Source: Aromatoleum toluolicum
Lineage (GTDB): Bacteria > Pseudomonadota > Gammaproteobacteria > Burkholderiales > Rhodocyclaceae
DNA length: 64,000 nucleotides
Direction: 5' to 3'
Assembly (NCBI RefSeq): GCF_012911005.2
Contig: NZ_WTVS01000015.1
Span: 32,574 to 96,573 of the forward strand
The position numbers and the translations under genes were made by a program. The stretch's first letter is position 1. Every line of letters begins with the position of its first letter. The notes below the pieces were generated by a model. The model did not search any database. It worked only from the letters and a program-made list of their open reading frames with translations, and was not told the DNA's origin. This document shows positions 25,390-34,843 of this stretch, one piece after another.

Positions 25390-27381
25390 TCAGGCGTCGC
25401 TGTCGAGGAAGCTGCGCAGGCGCTCCGAGCGGCTCGGGTGACGCAGCTTGCGCAGGGCCTTGGCTTCGATCTGGCGGATGCGCTCGCGGGTGACATCGAA
25501 CTGCTTGCCGACTTCCTCGAGGGTGTGGTCGGTATTCATTTCGATGCCGAAGCGCATGCGCAGCACCTTCGCTTCGCGTGCCGTGAGCGAATCGAGCACT
25601 TCGCTGGTGGCGTCGCGCAGGCTGGAGTACATCGCCGCGTCGGCCGGGGCCAGCGTCGCCTGGTCCTCGATGAAGTCGCCCAGATGGGAGTCGTCGTCGT
25701 CGCCGATCGGCGTTTCCATCGAGATCGGCTCCTTGGAGATCTTCATGATCTTGCGGATCTTCTCCTCGGGCATCTCCATTTTCTCGGCCAGCGTCGCGGG
25801 ATCCGGCTCTTGACCGGTTTCCTGAAGGATCTGCCGGCTGATGCGGTTCATCTTGTTGATCGTCTCGATCATGTGAACCGGGATGCGGATGGTGCGTGCC
25901 TGGTCCGCGATCGAGCGGGTGATGGCCTGGCGGATCCACCACGTCGCGTAGGTCGAGAACTTGTAGCCGCGGCGGTATTCGAACTTGTCCACCGCCTTCA
26001 TCAGGCCGATGTTGCCTTCCTGGATCAGGTCGAGGAACTGCAGGCCGCGGTTCGTGTACTTCTTCGCGATGGAAATGACGAGACGCAGGTTCGCCTCGGT
26101 CATCTCACGCTTGGCGCGGCGCATCTTGGCCTCGCCGGTCGACATCTGGCGGTTGATGTCCTTGAGTTCCTTGAGCGGGATACCGATGCGGGTCTGCAGG
26201 TCGATGAGCTTCTGCTGCTCCTCGAGCACTGCGGGATGCACGCGCATCAGGCCCTCGGCGTAGTTCTTGCCGACGCCGATCTCGTCCTTGAGCCAGTCGA
26301 GGTCGACTTCCTTGCCGGGGAAGACCTTGATGAAGTGCTGGCGCGGCATGCCGGCACGGTCCACGCACAGTTGCAGGATCTGGCGTTCATGGCCGCGCAC
26401 CTGCTCGACCATGTGGCGCACGGAATCGCACAGGCGTTCGATCGACTTGGCGGTGAAGCGGATGTTGAGGAGCTCGTCCGAAATCTGCTGCTGCAGCGAA
26501 AGGTAATCCGCGTCCTGCGAGCCACGTTCGGCGAGGGCGGCCATCTTGCGCTCGTTCAGTTCGCGGATGATCGCGAAGCGTGCGAGAGCTTCGTTCTTCA
26601 GCTGCAGGAGCGTCGCGGCGTTGGCGGCGGCTTCCTTTTCTTCGGAGCTTTCGTCGTCGTCGTCGTCGTCGGCGGCGCTCTCCTCGTCCTCGGCGTCTTC
26701 GTCGCCCTCTTCGGCTTCGGACATGGCCGCTTCCTCTTCCGCGGAAGCAGCGTTCGGATCGATCAGGCCGTCGACGAGTTCGTCGATGCGCATCTCGTCC
26801 TGCGCGACCTTGTCGGTGAGCCCCAGCATCTCGACGATGGTGGTCGGGCACGCGGAGATCGCCTGGACCATGTGGCGCAGACCGTCTTCGATACGCTTGG
26901 CGATCTCGATTTCGCCTTCACGGGTGAGCAGTTCGACGGTGCCCATTTCGCGCATGTACATGCGCACGGGGTCGGTGGTGCGCCCGAATTCCGAGTCGAC
27001 CGATGACAGCGCCTGTTCGGCTTCCTCTTCCGCGACGTCCTCGTCCACCGTGCTCGGCACGGCGTCGGACATCAGCAGATCTTCAGCAGCCGGGGCCGCA
27101 TCGAAGACCCGGATGCCCATATTGTTGAAGGTCGCGATGATGCCTTCGATCTGCTCGGCGTCGGCAACGTCGTCGGGAAGGTGGTCGCTGATCTCGGCGT
27201 AGGTGAGGTAGCCGCGCTCCTTGCCGAGCGTGATCAGGGTCTTGAGGCGGGTCCTGCGGATTTCGGCGTCGATGGGCCCGAGTTCCGGCCCTTCGGCGAT
27301 CAGAACGGCCTTGTCCTTGGCCTTGGAGGCACGTCCTTTGGGGCTATCCTTGCGCGAATCCTTGGTTTTTTCGCGGGCCAT
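25390..27381 (-). CDS. rpoD: RNA polymerase primary sigma factor RpoD (sigma-70)
   Basis: A 663-residue primary sigma factor. Region 1.1 covers about residues 15-100, region 1.2 includes [18 protein letters not shown], and a non-conserved insert with an unusually acidic run (Asp/Glu-rich, about residues 215-255) precedes region 2 ([20 protein letters not shown]). Region 4 carries the helix-turn-helix ([20 protein letters not shown]). The ATG at 27381 is preceded by AAGGAG; an in-frame extension 27 codons upstream is rejected. It is the last protein gene of the rpsU-yqeY-dnaG-rpoD operon, 49 bp after dnaG. Confidence 0.98.
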   Translation of the reverse strand: MAREKTKDSRKDSPKGRASKAKDKAVLIAEGPELGPIDAEIRRTRLKTLITLGKERGYLTYAEISDHLPDDVADAEQIEGIIATFNNMGIRVFDAAPAAEDLLMSDAVPSTVDEDVAEEEAEQALSSVDSEFGRTTDPVRMYMREMGTVELLTREGEIEIAKRIEDGLRHMVQAISACPTTIVEMLGLTDKVAQDEMRIDELVDGLIDPNAASAEEEAAMSEAEEGDEDAEDEESAADDDDDDESSEEKEAAANAATLLQLKNEALARFAIIRELNERKMAALAERGSQDADYLSLQQQISDELLNIRFTAKSIERLCDSVRHMVEQVRGHERQILQLCVDRAGMPRQHFIKVFPGKEVDLDWLKDEIGVGKNYAEGLMRVHPAVLEEQQKLIDLQTRIGIPLKELKDINRQMSTGEAKMRRAKREMTEANLRLVISIAKKYTNRGLQFLDLIQEGNIGLMKAVDKFEYRRGYKFSTYATWWIRQAITRSIADQARTIRIPVHMIETINKMNRISRQILQETGQEPDPATLAEKMEMPEEKIRKIMKISKEPISMETPIGDDDDSHLGDFIEDQATLAPADAAMYSSLRDATSEVLDSLTAREAKVLRMRFGIEMNTDHTLEEVGKQFDVTRERIRQIEAKALRKLRHPSRSERLRSFLDSDA

Positions 27382-27430
27382 GGCACTCCTTGAATCGGGC
27401 GAAAGATGAATTGGGTAACCTGCAATTATA

Positions 27431-29257
27431 CTAAACGTCCGGCGTTTTGCGGACGTTGACAAGGTTCATTTTTTCGAGCAGCAGTTCCGCGAGGCGATGC
27501 CTGTCCATCGGCGAAAGTCCCGATTCGCGCTCCTGCGCGGTCAGGGCAACGATCTCGCGGGTGATTGCATTGGCGTGGAGCTTGTTCAGGGTGTCTTCGA
27601 AGAGGATCTCGACGACGTCCTCGTCAAATTCCGCGTCGACCAATTCCGCAGCCACGCGCGCCAGTGTGTCGGCGTGAGGGGTGTCGCGGAACTGTTCGAC
27701 CAGCGCGCCCAGTCCCGCGTTCATCGCCAGGTCGCCGGTGCTCGACAGGTCGATGATCGCGACCAAGGCTTGGCCCTCGGCGGTATGGACGGGGATGAGG
27801 TCAACCGGCAACCGTGCGGCCCACGCCGGATGTTGCAGGACGAGGCGCAGGAGGGTGTTCGCTTCCGAGGGAGGGCGTCGGCGCTGGCGGTTCGGGGGCT
27901 GAGTGGGGGCGCCGGGAGGCCTGCGGTCACGCCAGTTGTCGAATCCATCCTCGCGCGACTGGCGCGAGGTGTTTTGTGCCTTGAGGCCGAAGGCCGTTTC
28001 CACTTCGTTCTGGCTGAATCCGGAGGCGTCTGCGATTGCTTTGATGATCTGCAGACGCAGCATCGGCGCCGCGATGCGGGTGACCAGGGGCTTTGCGTCA
28101 TGCACGAGCCTCGCGCGCCCTTCGGCGGTGTCGAGCGGGCATTCGGCACGCAATTCGTTGAGCAGGAAGGTCGTCAGCGGGGTCGCGTCGTTTGCCGCCA
28201 GGTTGAACGCTGCGGCTCCGTGCGCGCGCACGAACGAGTCCGGGTCATGCTGTTCGGGCAGGAACAGGAAGGCCAGGGTGACGTCGTCGCGCAGCGCCTC
28301 GAGTGCGGACTCCAGCGCGCGTCGCGCCGCCTTGCGCCCCGCGTTGTCGCCGTCGAAGCAGAAGACGATGCGCTGCGACTGGCGCAGCAAGGTGTTGATG
28401 TGATGCGGGGTGGTCGCCGTGCCGAGGGTGGCGACGGCATTGGCAACGCCGAATTGCGCCAGCGCCACGACGTCCATGTAGCCCTCGACGACAATCGAGT
28501 AGCCGGCGTCGCGGATCGCTTTCTGGGCCTGCGGAAGGCCGTACAGTTCGCGTCCCTTCTCGAACAGCGGGGTTTCGGGGGAGTTGAGGTACTTCGGTTC
28601 GCCGGTGTCGAGGACTCTTCCGCCGAACGCGATGATGCGCCCGCGGCGGTCCTGGATCGGGAACATGATGCGGTTGCGGAAGCGGTCGTAGCGTCGTCCG
28701 GCATCGTTCTCGATCACCAGACCGGCGTCGAGGAGGGCTTTGGCATCGTAGTTCGGAAAAGTATCCCGCAGGGCTTGCCAGTCGTCGGGTGCGAAGCCGA
28801 TGCCGAAGCGCGCGGCAATCTCGCCAGACACGCCGCGCCGTTTGAGGTAGTCGATCGCGGCAGGCGCGGTCTTGAGTTGTTCGCGATAGAAGCGGGCGGC
28901 GGCGGTCATCGCTTCGATCAGCCCGTCATGAGCTGACGCTGCTTCGGGGCGGAAGCCGGGGCGGTTTTCCTGCGGAACCTGCAGTCCTGCGTAGGATGCG
29001 AGTTCCTTGACCGCCTCCACGAACGAGAGGCCGCTGTATTCCATCAGGAAGCCGACGGCGCTGCCGTGCGCGCCGCAGCCGAAGCAGTGATAGAACTGCT
29101 TGCTCGGGCTCACGGAGAACGACGCGGACTTTTCCCCGTGGAAGGGGCAGCAGGCGAAGTAGTTCGCGCCACTCTTCTTGAGGGTGAGGTGGCGCTCGAT
29201 GACGTCGATGATGTCGACGCGCGCGAGCAGGTCCTGGATGAACGACTGCGGGATCAT
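27431..29257 (-). CDS. dnaG: DNA primase DnaG
   Basis: A 608-residue primase that synthesises RNA primers at the replication fork. The N-terminal CHC2 zinc site is visible ([11 protein letters not shown] to YHCFGCG, about residues 40-64). The RNA-polymerase core and TOPRIM motif follow ([17 protein letters not shown] near residue 260). After a Pro/Arg-rich linker near residues 430-450 comes the DnaB-interacting C-terminal domain. The start at 29257 gives [20 protein letters not shown], the family N-terminus; 33 codons of in-frame extension are rejected. It lies 37 bp downstream of yqeY in the macromolecular-synthesis operon. Confidence 0.97.
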   Translation of the reverse strand: MIPQSFIQDLLARVDIIDVIERHLTLKKSGANYFACCPFHGEKSASFSVSPSKQFYHCFGCGAHGSAVGFLMEYSGLSFVEAVKELASYAGLQVPQENRPGFRPEAASAHDGLIEAMTAAARFYREQLKTAPAAIDYLKRRGVSGEIAARFGIGFAPDDWQALRDTFPNYDAKALLDAGLVIENDAGRRYDRFRNRIMFPIQDRRGRIIAFGGRVLDTGEPKYLNSPETPLFEKGRELYGLPQAQKAIRDAGYSIVVEGYMDVVALAQFGVANAVATLGTATTPHHINTLLRQSQRIVFCFDGDNAGRKAARRALESALEALRDDVTLAFLFLPEQHDPDSFVRAHGAAAFNLAANDATPLTTFLLNELRAECPLDTAEGRARLVHDAKPLVTRIAAPMLRLQIIKAIADASGFSQNEVETAFGLKAQNTSRQSREDGFDNWRDRRPPGAPTQPPNRQRRRPPSEANTLLRLVLQHPAWAARLPVDLIPVHTAEGQALVAIIDLSSTGDLAMNAGLGALVEQFRDTPHADTLARVAAELVDAEFDEDVVEILFEDTLNKLHANAITREIVALTAQERESGLSPMDRHRLAELLLEKMNLVNVRKTPDV

Positions 29258-29294
29258 GGTTGCCGCCGCCCGCGTTCGGGCGGGCGGTAGGTGC

Positions 29295-29741
29295 TCAGGC
29301 CGAGAGTCGGGCGCGCACCCTGCGCGAGACTTCTGCCATGTCGGCACGTCCGGCAAGCCGAGTCTTGAGTTGCGGCATCACGCGACCCAGGTCGGCAATG
29401 CCCGTGGCTCCGGCATCGGCGATCGCTGCGGCGATCTCGGCGTCGAGTTCGGTGTCCGACAACTGGGCGGGCAAATAGGCCGACAGCACTTCGATCTCGA
29501 AACGCTCGTTGGCGGCGAGGTCGGGGCGGTTTGCGGCGTCGTACTGGCTCGCGGAGTCGCGACGCTGTTTGACCAGCTTCTCGACCGTCCCCTGGATGCC
29601 GGCGTCGTCGAGTTCGATCCGGTTGTCGATCTCGCGCTGCTTGATTGCGGCGATGAGCAGGCGCACGGCGGAGAGGCGCGCGCTATCCTTGGCGCGCAGG
29701 GCGGCCTTCATGTCGTCCTGGATGCGTTGCATGAGAGACAT
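29295..29741 (-). CDS. GatB/YqeY domain protein
   Basis: A 148-residue YqeY-type protein, related to the C-terminal tRNA-binding helical part of GatB. Features: MSLMQRIQDDMKAALRAKD, LSAVRLLIAAIKQREID and LSAYLPAQLSD. The precise function is not established; an RNA- or tRNA-linked role is assumed from the GatB homology. The start at 29741 fits the family, whereas the frame extends 11 codons further. It sits between rpsU and dnaG, a common insertion in betaproteobacterial versions of the operon, just downstream of the rpsU terminator hairpin. Confidence 0.9.
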   Translation of the reverse strand: MSLMQRIQDDMKAALRAKDSARLSAVRLLIAAIKQREIDNRIELDDAGIQGTVEKLVKQRRDSASQYDAANRPDLAANERFEIEVLSAYLPAQLSDTELDAEIAAAIADAGATGIADLGRVMPQLKTRLAGRADMAEVSRRVRARLSA

Positions 29742-29765
29742 GGGCAATGCTCCGAATGGCAATAC

Positions 29766-29810
29766 AAAAACCACGCCGGGCGCAAGTCGAATGACTTGCG
29801 CCCGGCGTGG
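29766..29810 (-). terminator. Strong hairpin terminator after rpsU
   Basis: A perfect 18-bp stem (29771-29788 with 29793-29810) with a four-base loop is followed, in the minus direction, by TTTTTG. It lies 27 bp after the rpsU stop. It should reduce transcription into yqeY-dnaG-rpoD, which matches the known attenuating terminator between rpsU and dnaG in E. coli. Confidence 0.88.
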
Positions 29811-29837
29811 ATGACCGGCTGCGGATCCTGAGGCGGA

Positions 29838-30050
29838 TCAGTACAGCTTCGGCGGCAGGGTCTGGCTGCGCAGGCGCTTGTGATTGCGCTTGACGGCGGC
29901 GGCCGACTTGCGCTTACGCTCCGCGGTGGGCTTTTCGTAGAACTCGCGGGCGCGCAGCTCAGTCAGCAAACCGGTTTTTTCGATGGTGCGCTTGAAGCGG
30001 CGAATTGCGACTTCAAACGGCTCGTTCTCCTTGACGCGGATACCCGGCAT
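29838..30050 (-). CDS. rpsU: 30S ribosomal protein S21
   Basis: A 70-residue basic protein with the complete S21 sequence pattern: [20 protein letters not shown], then [20 protein letters not shown] and a Lys/Arg-rich C-terminus. S21 binds the 30S platform and assists initiation. The ATG at 30050 gives the exact family length; the frame continues upstream by 21 codons but that is not conserved. It is the first gene of the macromolecular-synthesis operon, with a good promoter just upstream and a strong terminator just downstream. Confidence 0.97.
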
Positions 30051-30089
30051 TGCGAACTTCCTTGTGTGTCTGGTAGGCGGAAAGCGCGG

Positions 30090-30118
30090 ATTATATCCGT
30101 TCGATTCGGACAAGCCAA
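30090..30118 (-). promoter_or_regulatory. Sigma-70 promoter of rpsU operon
   Basis: On the minus strand, TTGGCT (30118-30113) and a perfect TATAAT (30095-30090) are separated by 17 bases. The start point would lie near 30083, leaving about 33 bases of leader before the rpsU ATG. Confidence 0.6.
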
Positions 30119-30195
30119 GTACAAACTTAGCTTTCCTATTGCCGGCCCGTTAGAATGGCGATCTGTCCGATCGGCGAGGCTGCTGGCTGCAAATC

Positions 30196-31224
30196 ATGAG
30201 AGTCCTGGGAATCGAAAGCTCCTGCGATGAAACGGGCGTGGCGGTGTACGACGTCGAGGCAGGACTGCTCGGGCATTGCGTGCATTCGCAGATCGATCTG
30301 CATGCGACATATGGCGGCGTCGTTCCGGAACTCGCCTCGCGTGACCATATCCGCCGACTTCCGGTCCTTGTGCGGCAGGCGCTGGTCGAGTCCGGCTGCG
30401 GTCTCGCGCAGATCGACGCGATCGCGTACACGGCCGGGCCGGGGCTTGCAGGAGCGCTGCTGGTCGGGGCGAGCTATGCAGAGGCGCTCGGGATGTCGAT
30501 GGGCGTACCGGTGCTGCCGGTGCACCACCTCGAGGGGCATCTGCTGTCGCCGCTGCTGTCCGCAGATCCGCCGGAGTTTCCATTCGTGGCGCTGCTGGTT
30601 TCGGGCGGACATACCCAGCTCATGCAGGTGACGGGCGTAGGGCAGTACGTGCTGCTGGGCGAGTCGCTCGACGATGCGGCGGGCGAAGCGTTCGACAAGA
30701 CGGCCAAGCTGATCGGTCTCGGATACCCCGGTGGCCCGCAGCTGGCCGCGCTAGCGGAACGCGGACGCCCTGGACGGTTCCGTCTTCCGCGACCGATGCT
30801 GAAGTCGGGGGATCTCGATTTCAGCTTCAGCGGCCTGAAAACCGCGGTGCTGAACGTCGTTTCCGGCCCGGAGTGGAAGCCGGAGGATGCCGCGGATCTG
30901 GCGGCCGACTTTCAGGATGCGGTGGTCGAGGTGCTGTGCGTAAAGGCGCTCAAGGCGCTGGAGTTGGTCGGTCTGTCGCGACTGGTGGTGGCCGGAGGGG
31001 TAGGCGCGAACCGGCAATTGCGCCTGCGCCTCGATGCGGCGACGCGGCGCAAGGGTTGGCGGGTGTACTACCCGGAACCGGAATTGTGTACGGACAACGG
31101 AGCGATGATCGCATTTGCCGGCGCGCGCCGGCTGGCGGCCGGCGAGGTGCCCGGTGCGGCTTGCGCGGTCAGGGTTCATCCGCGCTGGCCCCTGGCGGCG
31201 CTGCGCGCGCCAGGGGCGGTCTGA
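30196..31224 (+). CDS. tsaD: tRNA t6A37 threonylcarbamoyltransferase subunit TsaD
   Basis: A 342-residue Kae1/TsaD/YgjD ATPase-fold protein that transfers threonylcarbamoyl to A37 of ANN-decoding tRNAs, with TsaB and TsaE. The N-terminus [19 protein letters not shown] is the family hallmark. The metal-binding pair is visible in [11 protein letters not shown], and SGGHTQLM and [10 protein letters not shown] follow. It is divergent from rpsU, a widely conserved arrangement. A TAGAAT -10-like element lies at 30151-30156. No defects are seen. Confidence 0.97.
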   Translation: MRVLGIESSCDETGVAVYDVEAGLLGHCVHSQIDLHATYGGVVPELASRDHIRRLPVLVRQALVESGCGLAQIDAIAYTAGPGLAGALLVGASYAEALGMSMGVPVLPVHHLEGHLLSPLLSADPPEFPFVALLVSGGHTQLMQVTGVGQYVLLGESLDDAAGEAFDKTAKLIGLGYPGGPQLAALAERGRPGRFRLPRPMLKSGDLDFSFSGLKTAVLNVVSGPEWKPEDAADLAADFQDAVVEVLCVKALKALELVGLSRLVVAGGVGANRQLRLRLDAATRRKGWRVYYPEPELCTDNGAMIAFAGARRLAAGEVPGAACAVRVHPRWPLAALRAPGAV

Positions 31225-31241
31225 CGCGGATCAAGCGGATT

Positions 31242-31835
31242 TCAGGCCTTGCGGCCGCCAATGCGGCCCTCGGTGCCGTTGAGCAGTTTGCGGATGTTGG
31301 AGCTGTGCCGCCAGATCAGGATTGCGGCGACGAGTGCGAGAATGCCGACTACCGGTGTCGGACCGAGCAGGACATAGCCGGCGAGGGGGGTGGCCAGTGC
31401 GGCGCACAGTGCGGCGGCAGACGAGTAGCGCGTCGTGAATGCGATCGCGAGCCAGGTCGCCAGCGCGGACAATGCGACCCATCCGTTGATGCCGAACAGC
31501 ACGCCGAGCGCCGTTGCCACGCCCTTGCCGCCGTTGAAGCGCAGGAACACGCTGAATACATGTCCGAGGAATGCCGCGAGTCCGGCCAGGGCGGTGTCGG
31601 TGGCGTCGAAGCCGAGCCGCGCTGCGCCCCAGACGGCGAGCCATCCCTTGGCGCAATCGCCCAAGAGGGTCACCAGCGCGGCGGCCTTGTTGCCGCTGCG
31701 CAGGACGTTGGTCGCGCCTGGGTTGCCGGAGCCGTACTTGCGCGGGTCGGCGAGGCCGAAGATGCGGCTGGAAACGATGGCGAAGGGAATGGAGCCGAGC
31801 AGGTAGGCGGCCAGCAGCAAAGGCAGCAGGGTCAT
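31242..31835 (-). CDS. plsY: Acyl-phosphate glycerol-3-phosphate acyltransferase PlsY
   Basis: A 197-residue inner-membrane protein with about five hydrophobic helices. It transfers acyl groups from acyl-phosphate to glycerol-3-phosphate, the first step in phospholipid synthesis. Conserved motifs: GSIPFAIVSSRIFGL, GSGNPGATNVLRSGNKAA (phosphate-binding loop) and FNGGKGVATALGVLF. It converges with tsaD (17-bp gap) and is divergent from folB across 41 bp that hold facing TAGAAT boxes. Confidence 0.95.
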   Translation of the reverse strand: MTLLPLLLAAYLLGSIPFAIVSSRIFGLADPRKYGSGNPGATNVLRSGNKAAALVTLLGDCAKGWLAVWGAARLGFDATDTALAGLAAFLGHVFSVFLRFNGGKGVATALGVLFGINGWVALSALATWLAIAFTTRYSSAAALCAALATPLAGYVLLGPTPVVGILALVAAILIWRHSSNIRKLLNGTEGRIGGRKA

Positions 31836-31844
31836 TTTTTCACC

Positions 31845-31863
31845 TAGAATTGCCGCGATTCTA
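31845..31863. promoter_or_regulatory. Back-to-back -10-like boxes between plsY and folB
   Basis: TAGAAT at 31845-31850 (plus) and its inverted copy at 31858-31863 (minus) form a short inverted repeat with a 7-base centre. Each lies 20 to 30 bp from the start codon it faces. They could be the -10 elements of divergent folB and plsY promoters, though clear -35 boxes are not evident. Confidence 0.35.
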
Positions 31864-31876
31864 ATCGGGAAGCGAC

Positions 31877-32254
31877 ATGGATTTCATTTTCATCGAGGAA
31901 TTGAGGGTTCAGGCCTGGGTCGGTATCTATTCGCGCGAAAAGGCCGCGCCGCAGACGCTGGAGCTCAACCTCACCTTCGGGGTCCCGGATTCGGCGGCGG
32001 AGCAGGACGACATCGCCGATACGATCGACTATGCGGAAGTGATCGAGCGAATCCGCAAGGAGCTCGGCGAGCGCCACTTCAACCTGATAGAAACCCTCGG
32101 AGAATTCGTCGTGAAACTTCTGCTCGACGAATTCGGCGCCCCCTGGGTGAAGATCCGCATCGCCAAGCTGGGAGTCATGAAAGGGGTGCGGCGAGTCGGA
32201 GTGTATATCCAGCGCGGCCGGGAGGGGATTTCCCTTCCCCCGGCCACGAGCTGA
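31877..32254 (+). CDS. folB: Dihydroneopterin aldolase FolB
   Basis: A 125-residue folate-pathway enzyme that cleaves 7,8-dihydroneopterin to 6-hydroxymethyl-dihydropterin. Family features: MDFIFIEELRVQAWVGIY with the substrate-site Glu, the DTIDYAEVIERI segment and the C-terminal IRIAKLGVMKGVRRVGVYI. It forms ring-shaped oligomers in other bacteria. It is a single gene between plsY (divergent) and the H-NS family gene (convergent). Length is normal. Confidence 0.93.
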   Translation: MDFIFIEELRVQAWVGIYSREKAAPQTLELNLTFGVPDSAAEQDDIADTIDYAEVIERIRKELGERHFNLIETLGEFVVKLLLDEFGAPWVKIRIAKLGVMKGVRRVGVYIQRGREGISLPPATS

Positions 32255-32296
32255 AAGAGGACGCCTTGACCGGGGCATCGAGTGCCCCGAAACGGC

Positions 32297-32662
32297 TTAT
32301 TTTGCCGCGACTGCCTCGAGTTCGGCGAGCGGCTTGTTCTGGGCAAGCCAGTCGATCACCCACTGCGGCTTGCGGCCGCGGCCGCTCCAGCCGATTCCCG
32401 GATTTGCCGGGTTACGGTATTTCACGGCGACAGGGGCGGTCTTCTTGACGGCGGCTTTTGCCTTGCGCTTGGCGGGTGCGCTCTTTTCTTCCGCGGCAGC
32501 GTTGGGCAGCAGGTCGCTCAGCGAGAGACCTTCTTCGGCAGCCATCTTCTGCATTTTCTTGAGGAGGTCGCGACGGGCGGAATCGCTGCGTCGACGGATC
32601 TCCGTTTCGACCTTGGATTGCAGGCGGCGCAATTCGGTCAGCGACATCTTGGCCAGTTCCAT
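32297..32662 (-). CDS. H-NS family DNA-binding protein
   Basis: A 121-residue nucleoid protein. The N-terminal half (SLTELRRLQSKVETEIRRR) is a coiled-coil oligomerisation region. The middle is Lys/Ala-rich (KRKAKAAVKKTAP), and the C-terminal DNA-binding motif is YRNPANPGIGWSGRGRKPQW, matching the H-NS loop YxxP...W(S/T)GRGRxPxW that binds AT-rich minor grooves. The ATG at 32662 has GGAG upstream; 16 codons of in-frame extension are rejected. The upstream 174 bp are relatively AT-rich, consistent with autoregulation. It could silence transferred regions such as the effector-immunity locus; that is inference. Confidence 0.88.
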   Translation of the reverse strand: MELAKMSLTELRRLQSKVETEIRRRSDSARRDLLKKMQKMAAEEGLSLSDLLPNAAAEEKSAPAKRKAKAAVKKTAPVAVKYRNPANPGIGWSGRGRKPQWVIDWLAQNKPLAELEAVAAK

Positions 32663-32836
32663 GTTTTCTCCGGTTTCAATTGTTATTGATCTGATTTCTG
32701 ATCTGGACAACCGTCCTCGTCCGCGTTGCGGGTTACGGAGCGTTCGGATGATTGGCTGCGCATATTCTGCCAGCTATTCCGGGGAATTAGAATCAGGAAA
32801 TGGATTGAAATGGTAATTGGCGTCGGGTAACCGCGT

Positions 32837-33325
32837 TCAAATGGATGTGCTGACCAGCTCCGGCTGCAATACGCGCATTATCTCGTGGGGGCTGACTCCG
32901 ACCAGAAAGCCGCGCCGGCCTCCATTGATGTAGACGAGGGGGAGGTCCAGAATCGTCCTTTCCATGTATATGGGCATGCGTTTGCGCAAGCCGAAGGGCG
33001 AGGTGCCGCCGACGAGATAGCCGGAGTGCCGGTTTGCGGTTTCCGGGGCGCACGGTTCGACGCGCTTTCTGCCCGTCTGGCGCGCGAGCTCCTTGGTCGA
33101 TACCTTGCGGTCGCCATGCATCAGCACGATCAGCGGAGCGGCATTTTCATCTTCCATGACCAATGTTTTGACTACTGCATGTTCGGGAACATTGAGTTCG
33201 CGCGAGGATACTTTCGTTCCGCCGTGTGCCTCGTAATCATAAAGATGTGTGGAGAAGGCGACGGAGTGCTGCTTGAGGAAACGCGTGGCCGGCGTTTCGG
33301 GGGCGTGCGCATCCTGTTTGCTCAT
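32837..33325 (-). CDS. ybaK: YbaK/EbsC-family aminoacyl-tRNA deacylase
   Basis: A 162-residue YbaK-type editing protein that hydrolyses Cys-tRNA(Pro) in characterised relatives. Features: TPATRFLKQHSVAFSTHLYD at the N-terminus, VVKTLVMEDENAAPLIVLMHG with the conserved Lys, and GYLVGGTSPFGLRKRMPIYM. The start at 33325 gives a compact domain; the frame runs 26 codons further upstream without support. It lies downstream of xerD on the same strand (52-bp gap). Confidence 0.88.
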   Translation of the reverse strand: MSKQDAHAPETPATRFLKQHSVAFSTHLYDYEAHGGTKVSSRELNVPEHAVVKTLVMEDENAAPLIVLMHGDRKVSTKELARQTGRKRVEPCAPETANRHSGYLVGGTSPFGLRKRMPIYMERTILDLPLVYINGGRRGFLVGVSPHEIMRVLQPELVSTSI

Positions 33326-33377
33326 GATGGTGCTCCGGATTTCGTATCGACGTTGAAAGGGAATACTGGAAAATGGT

Positions 33378-34292
33378 TCATCCGCGCGGGTGATGTCGCG
33401 CATGCAGTGCTTTCAGGCGTTCGCGCGCGACATGCGTGTAGACCTGGGTGGTCGATATATCGGCGTGGCCCAGGAGCATCTGCACGACGCGCAAGTCGGC
33501 GCCGTGGTTGAGCAGGTGGGTCGCAAAGGCGTGGCGCAATGTGTGAGGGGAGATGCTTTCGGCGGGAATGCCGGAGGTCGTCGCATACTGTTTAATGATG
33601 CGCCAGAACATCTGACGCGTCATGCCGCTGCCGCGCCGGCTGACGAAGACATCGTCGCTGCTTTTTCCCGCGAGCAGGGCGGGGCGGGCGTCCCGGAGAT
33701 AGCGACCAAGCCAGTCGATCGCTTCTTCGCCGAGCGGAACCAGGCGTTCCTTACCGCCTTTGCCCATTACCCGGACGACGCCGTCGGAAAGGCTCGTAGA
33801 GAATATCTTGAGTCCGACGAGTTCCGAAACCCGCAATCCGGTGGCATAGAGCACTTCCAGCATGCTGCGATCGCGCAGGCCGTAGTGGTTGTCGACATCG
33901 GGGGCCGCGAGCAGCAAGTCGACCTGGCTTTCGGTAAGGGTCTTGGGGAAGCGCTCGGTGCGCATTGGCGGATCGAGCAGCGTGGTGGGGTCGGCAGCAA
34001 TGCGTCCCTGCATGAGCAGGTGCCGGTAGTAGCGGCGCCAGGCGGCGAGCAGGCGCCGCTGACTGGCAGGTTTGGACCGGCGGCTGAATTCTGTCAGGTA
34101 GCCAGATAGGTCCGGCGGTCCGGCATCAGGGAGGCGTGCGCCGCGCTCCTGGAGCCAGAATGCGAAGAGGGCGAGGTCGCTGCGATAGCCGGCGAGGGTG
34201 TTGCGCGACAGTCCGTGTTCGAGCCACATCGCGTCGTTGAAGCTGTCGAGTTCGGCCCGGGTGCCGGTGTCGAGGTGGTGCTCGATGCTCAC
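33378..34292 (-). CDS. xerD: Site-specific tyrosine recombinase XerD
   Basis: A 304-residue chromosome-dimer-resolution recombinase that acts with XerC at dif. The N-terminal SAM-like domain includes MWLEHGLSRNTLAGYRSDLA. The catalytic domain shows the active-site Arg in YATGLRVSELVGL, then SPHTLRHAFATHLLNHGAD (HxxR), the LGHADISTTQVYTH segment and its Tyr nucleophile. Length and motifs favour XerD rather than a phage integrase, and no att repeats or phage genes are nearby. It overlaps ogt by 4 bp and is probably co-transcribed with it. Confidence 0.93.
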   Translation of the reverse strand: MSIEHHLDTGTRAELDSFNDAMWLEHGLSRNTLAGYRSDLALFAFWLQERGARLPDAGPPDLSGYLTEFSRRSKPASQRRLLAAWRRYYRHLLMQGRIAADPTTLLDPPMRTERFPKTLTESQVDLLLAAPDVDNHYGLRDRSMLEVLYATGLRVSELVGLKIFSTSLSDGVVRVMGKGGKERLVPLGEEAIDWLGRYLRDARPALLAGKSSDDVFVSRRGSGMTRQMFWRIIKQYATTSGIPAESISPHTLRHAFATHLLNHGADLRVVQMLLGHADISTTQVYTHVARERLKALHARHHPRG

Positions 34293-34786
34293 CGGCCGGC
34301 CTCGAACTGCAGCAGCCAGCGCTTGGTGTCGAGCAGGTAGCCGCCGGTGGAATTGGCAAAGCCGCCGAGGCCCCCTCCCGCGGCCACCACGCGATGACAG
34401 GGGACGACGATGGGAAAGGGGTTGGCTCCGCAGGCTTGGCCGACCGCGCGCGCGGCGCTGTTCATTCCCGCGGCAATTTCACCGTAGGTGCGGTGGCTTC
34501 CGCGCGGGATGGCGGCAATGGCCGACCATACGCGCCGCTGGAAGGGCGTGCCGCGCTCCGCGAGCGGTAGGTCGAAGGGCTGGTCGGGGTCGTCGAGCCA
34601 GGCGAGGAGCTGCATCGCAGCCCGTTCGGCAAGCGGGCTGTCGGGTGCGCGGGCGAGTGTCCCTGGCGGGAGGAAGACCAGTTCGCGGATGCAACTTTGG
34701 TCGGAGCGCACTCCCAGTCCGCCGAAGGGCAGCGTCAGGACGGCCGAGAAGGTGGTTCCCGCGGAGGCGTTGCGGTCGGAAGTCAT
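34289..34786 (-). CDS. ogt: Methylated-DNA--protein-cysteine methyltransferase
   Basis: A 165-residue suicide repair protein that transfers alkyl groups from O6-alkylguanine to its own Cys. The active-site motif IVVPCHRVV is present with the helix-turn-helix TPFQRRVWSAIAAIPRGSHR-type region upstream. It lacks an Ada-type regulatory domain, so it is an Ogt-like stand-alone protein. Its stop overlaps xerD by 4 bp, so the two repair/recombination genes are coupled. Confidence 0.9.
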   Translation of the reverse strand: MTSDRNASAGTTFSAVLTLPFGGLGVRSDQSCIRELVFLPPGTLARAPDSPLAERAAMQLLAWLDDPDQPFDLPLAERGTPFQRRVWSAIAAIPRGSHRTYGEIAAGMNSAARAVGQACGANPFPIVVPCHRVVAAGGGLGGFANSTGGYLLDTKRWLLQFEAGR

Positions 34787-34843
34787 TGGATCGATGTGCA
34801 GCGCGAACTTGCCGGTGAATGTCGTGACGAACGGCCGGCCGTA

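Noticed and set aside
33378..34292. Phage or integrative-element integrase
   Set aside because: Length, motifs and the coupling to ogt fit chromosomal XerD; no att repeats, transposases or phage genes are nearby. The tRNA at 25218 likewise shows no integrated element beside it.
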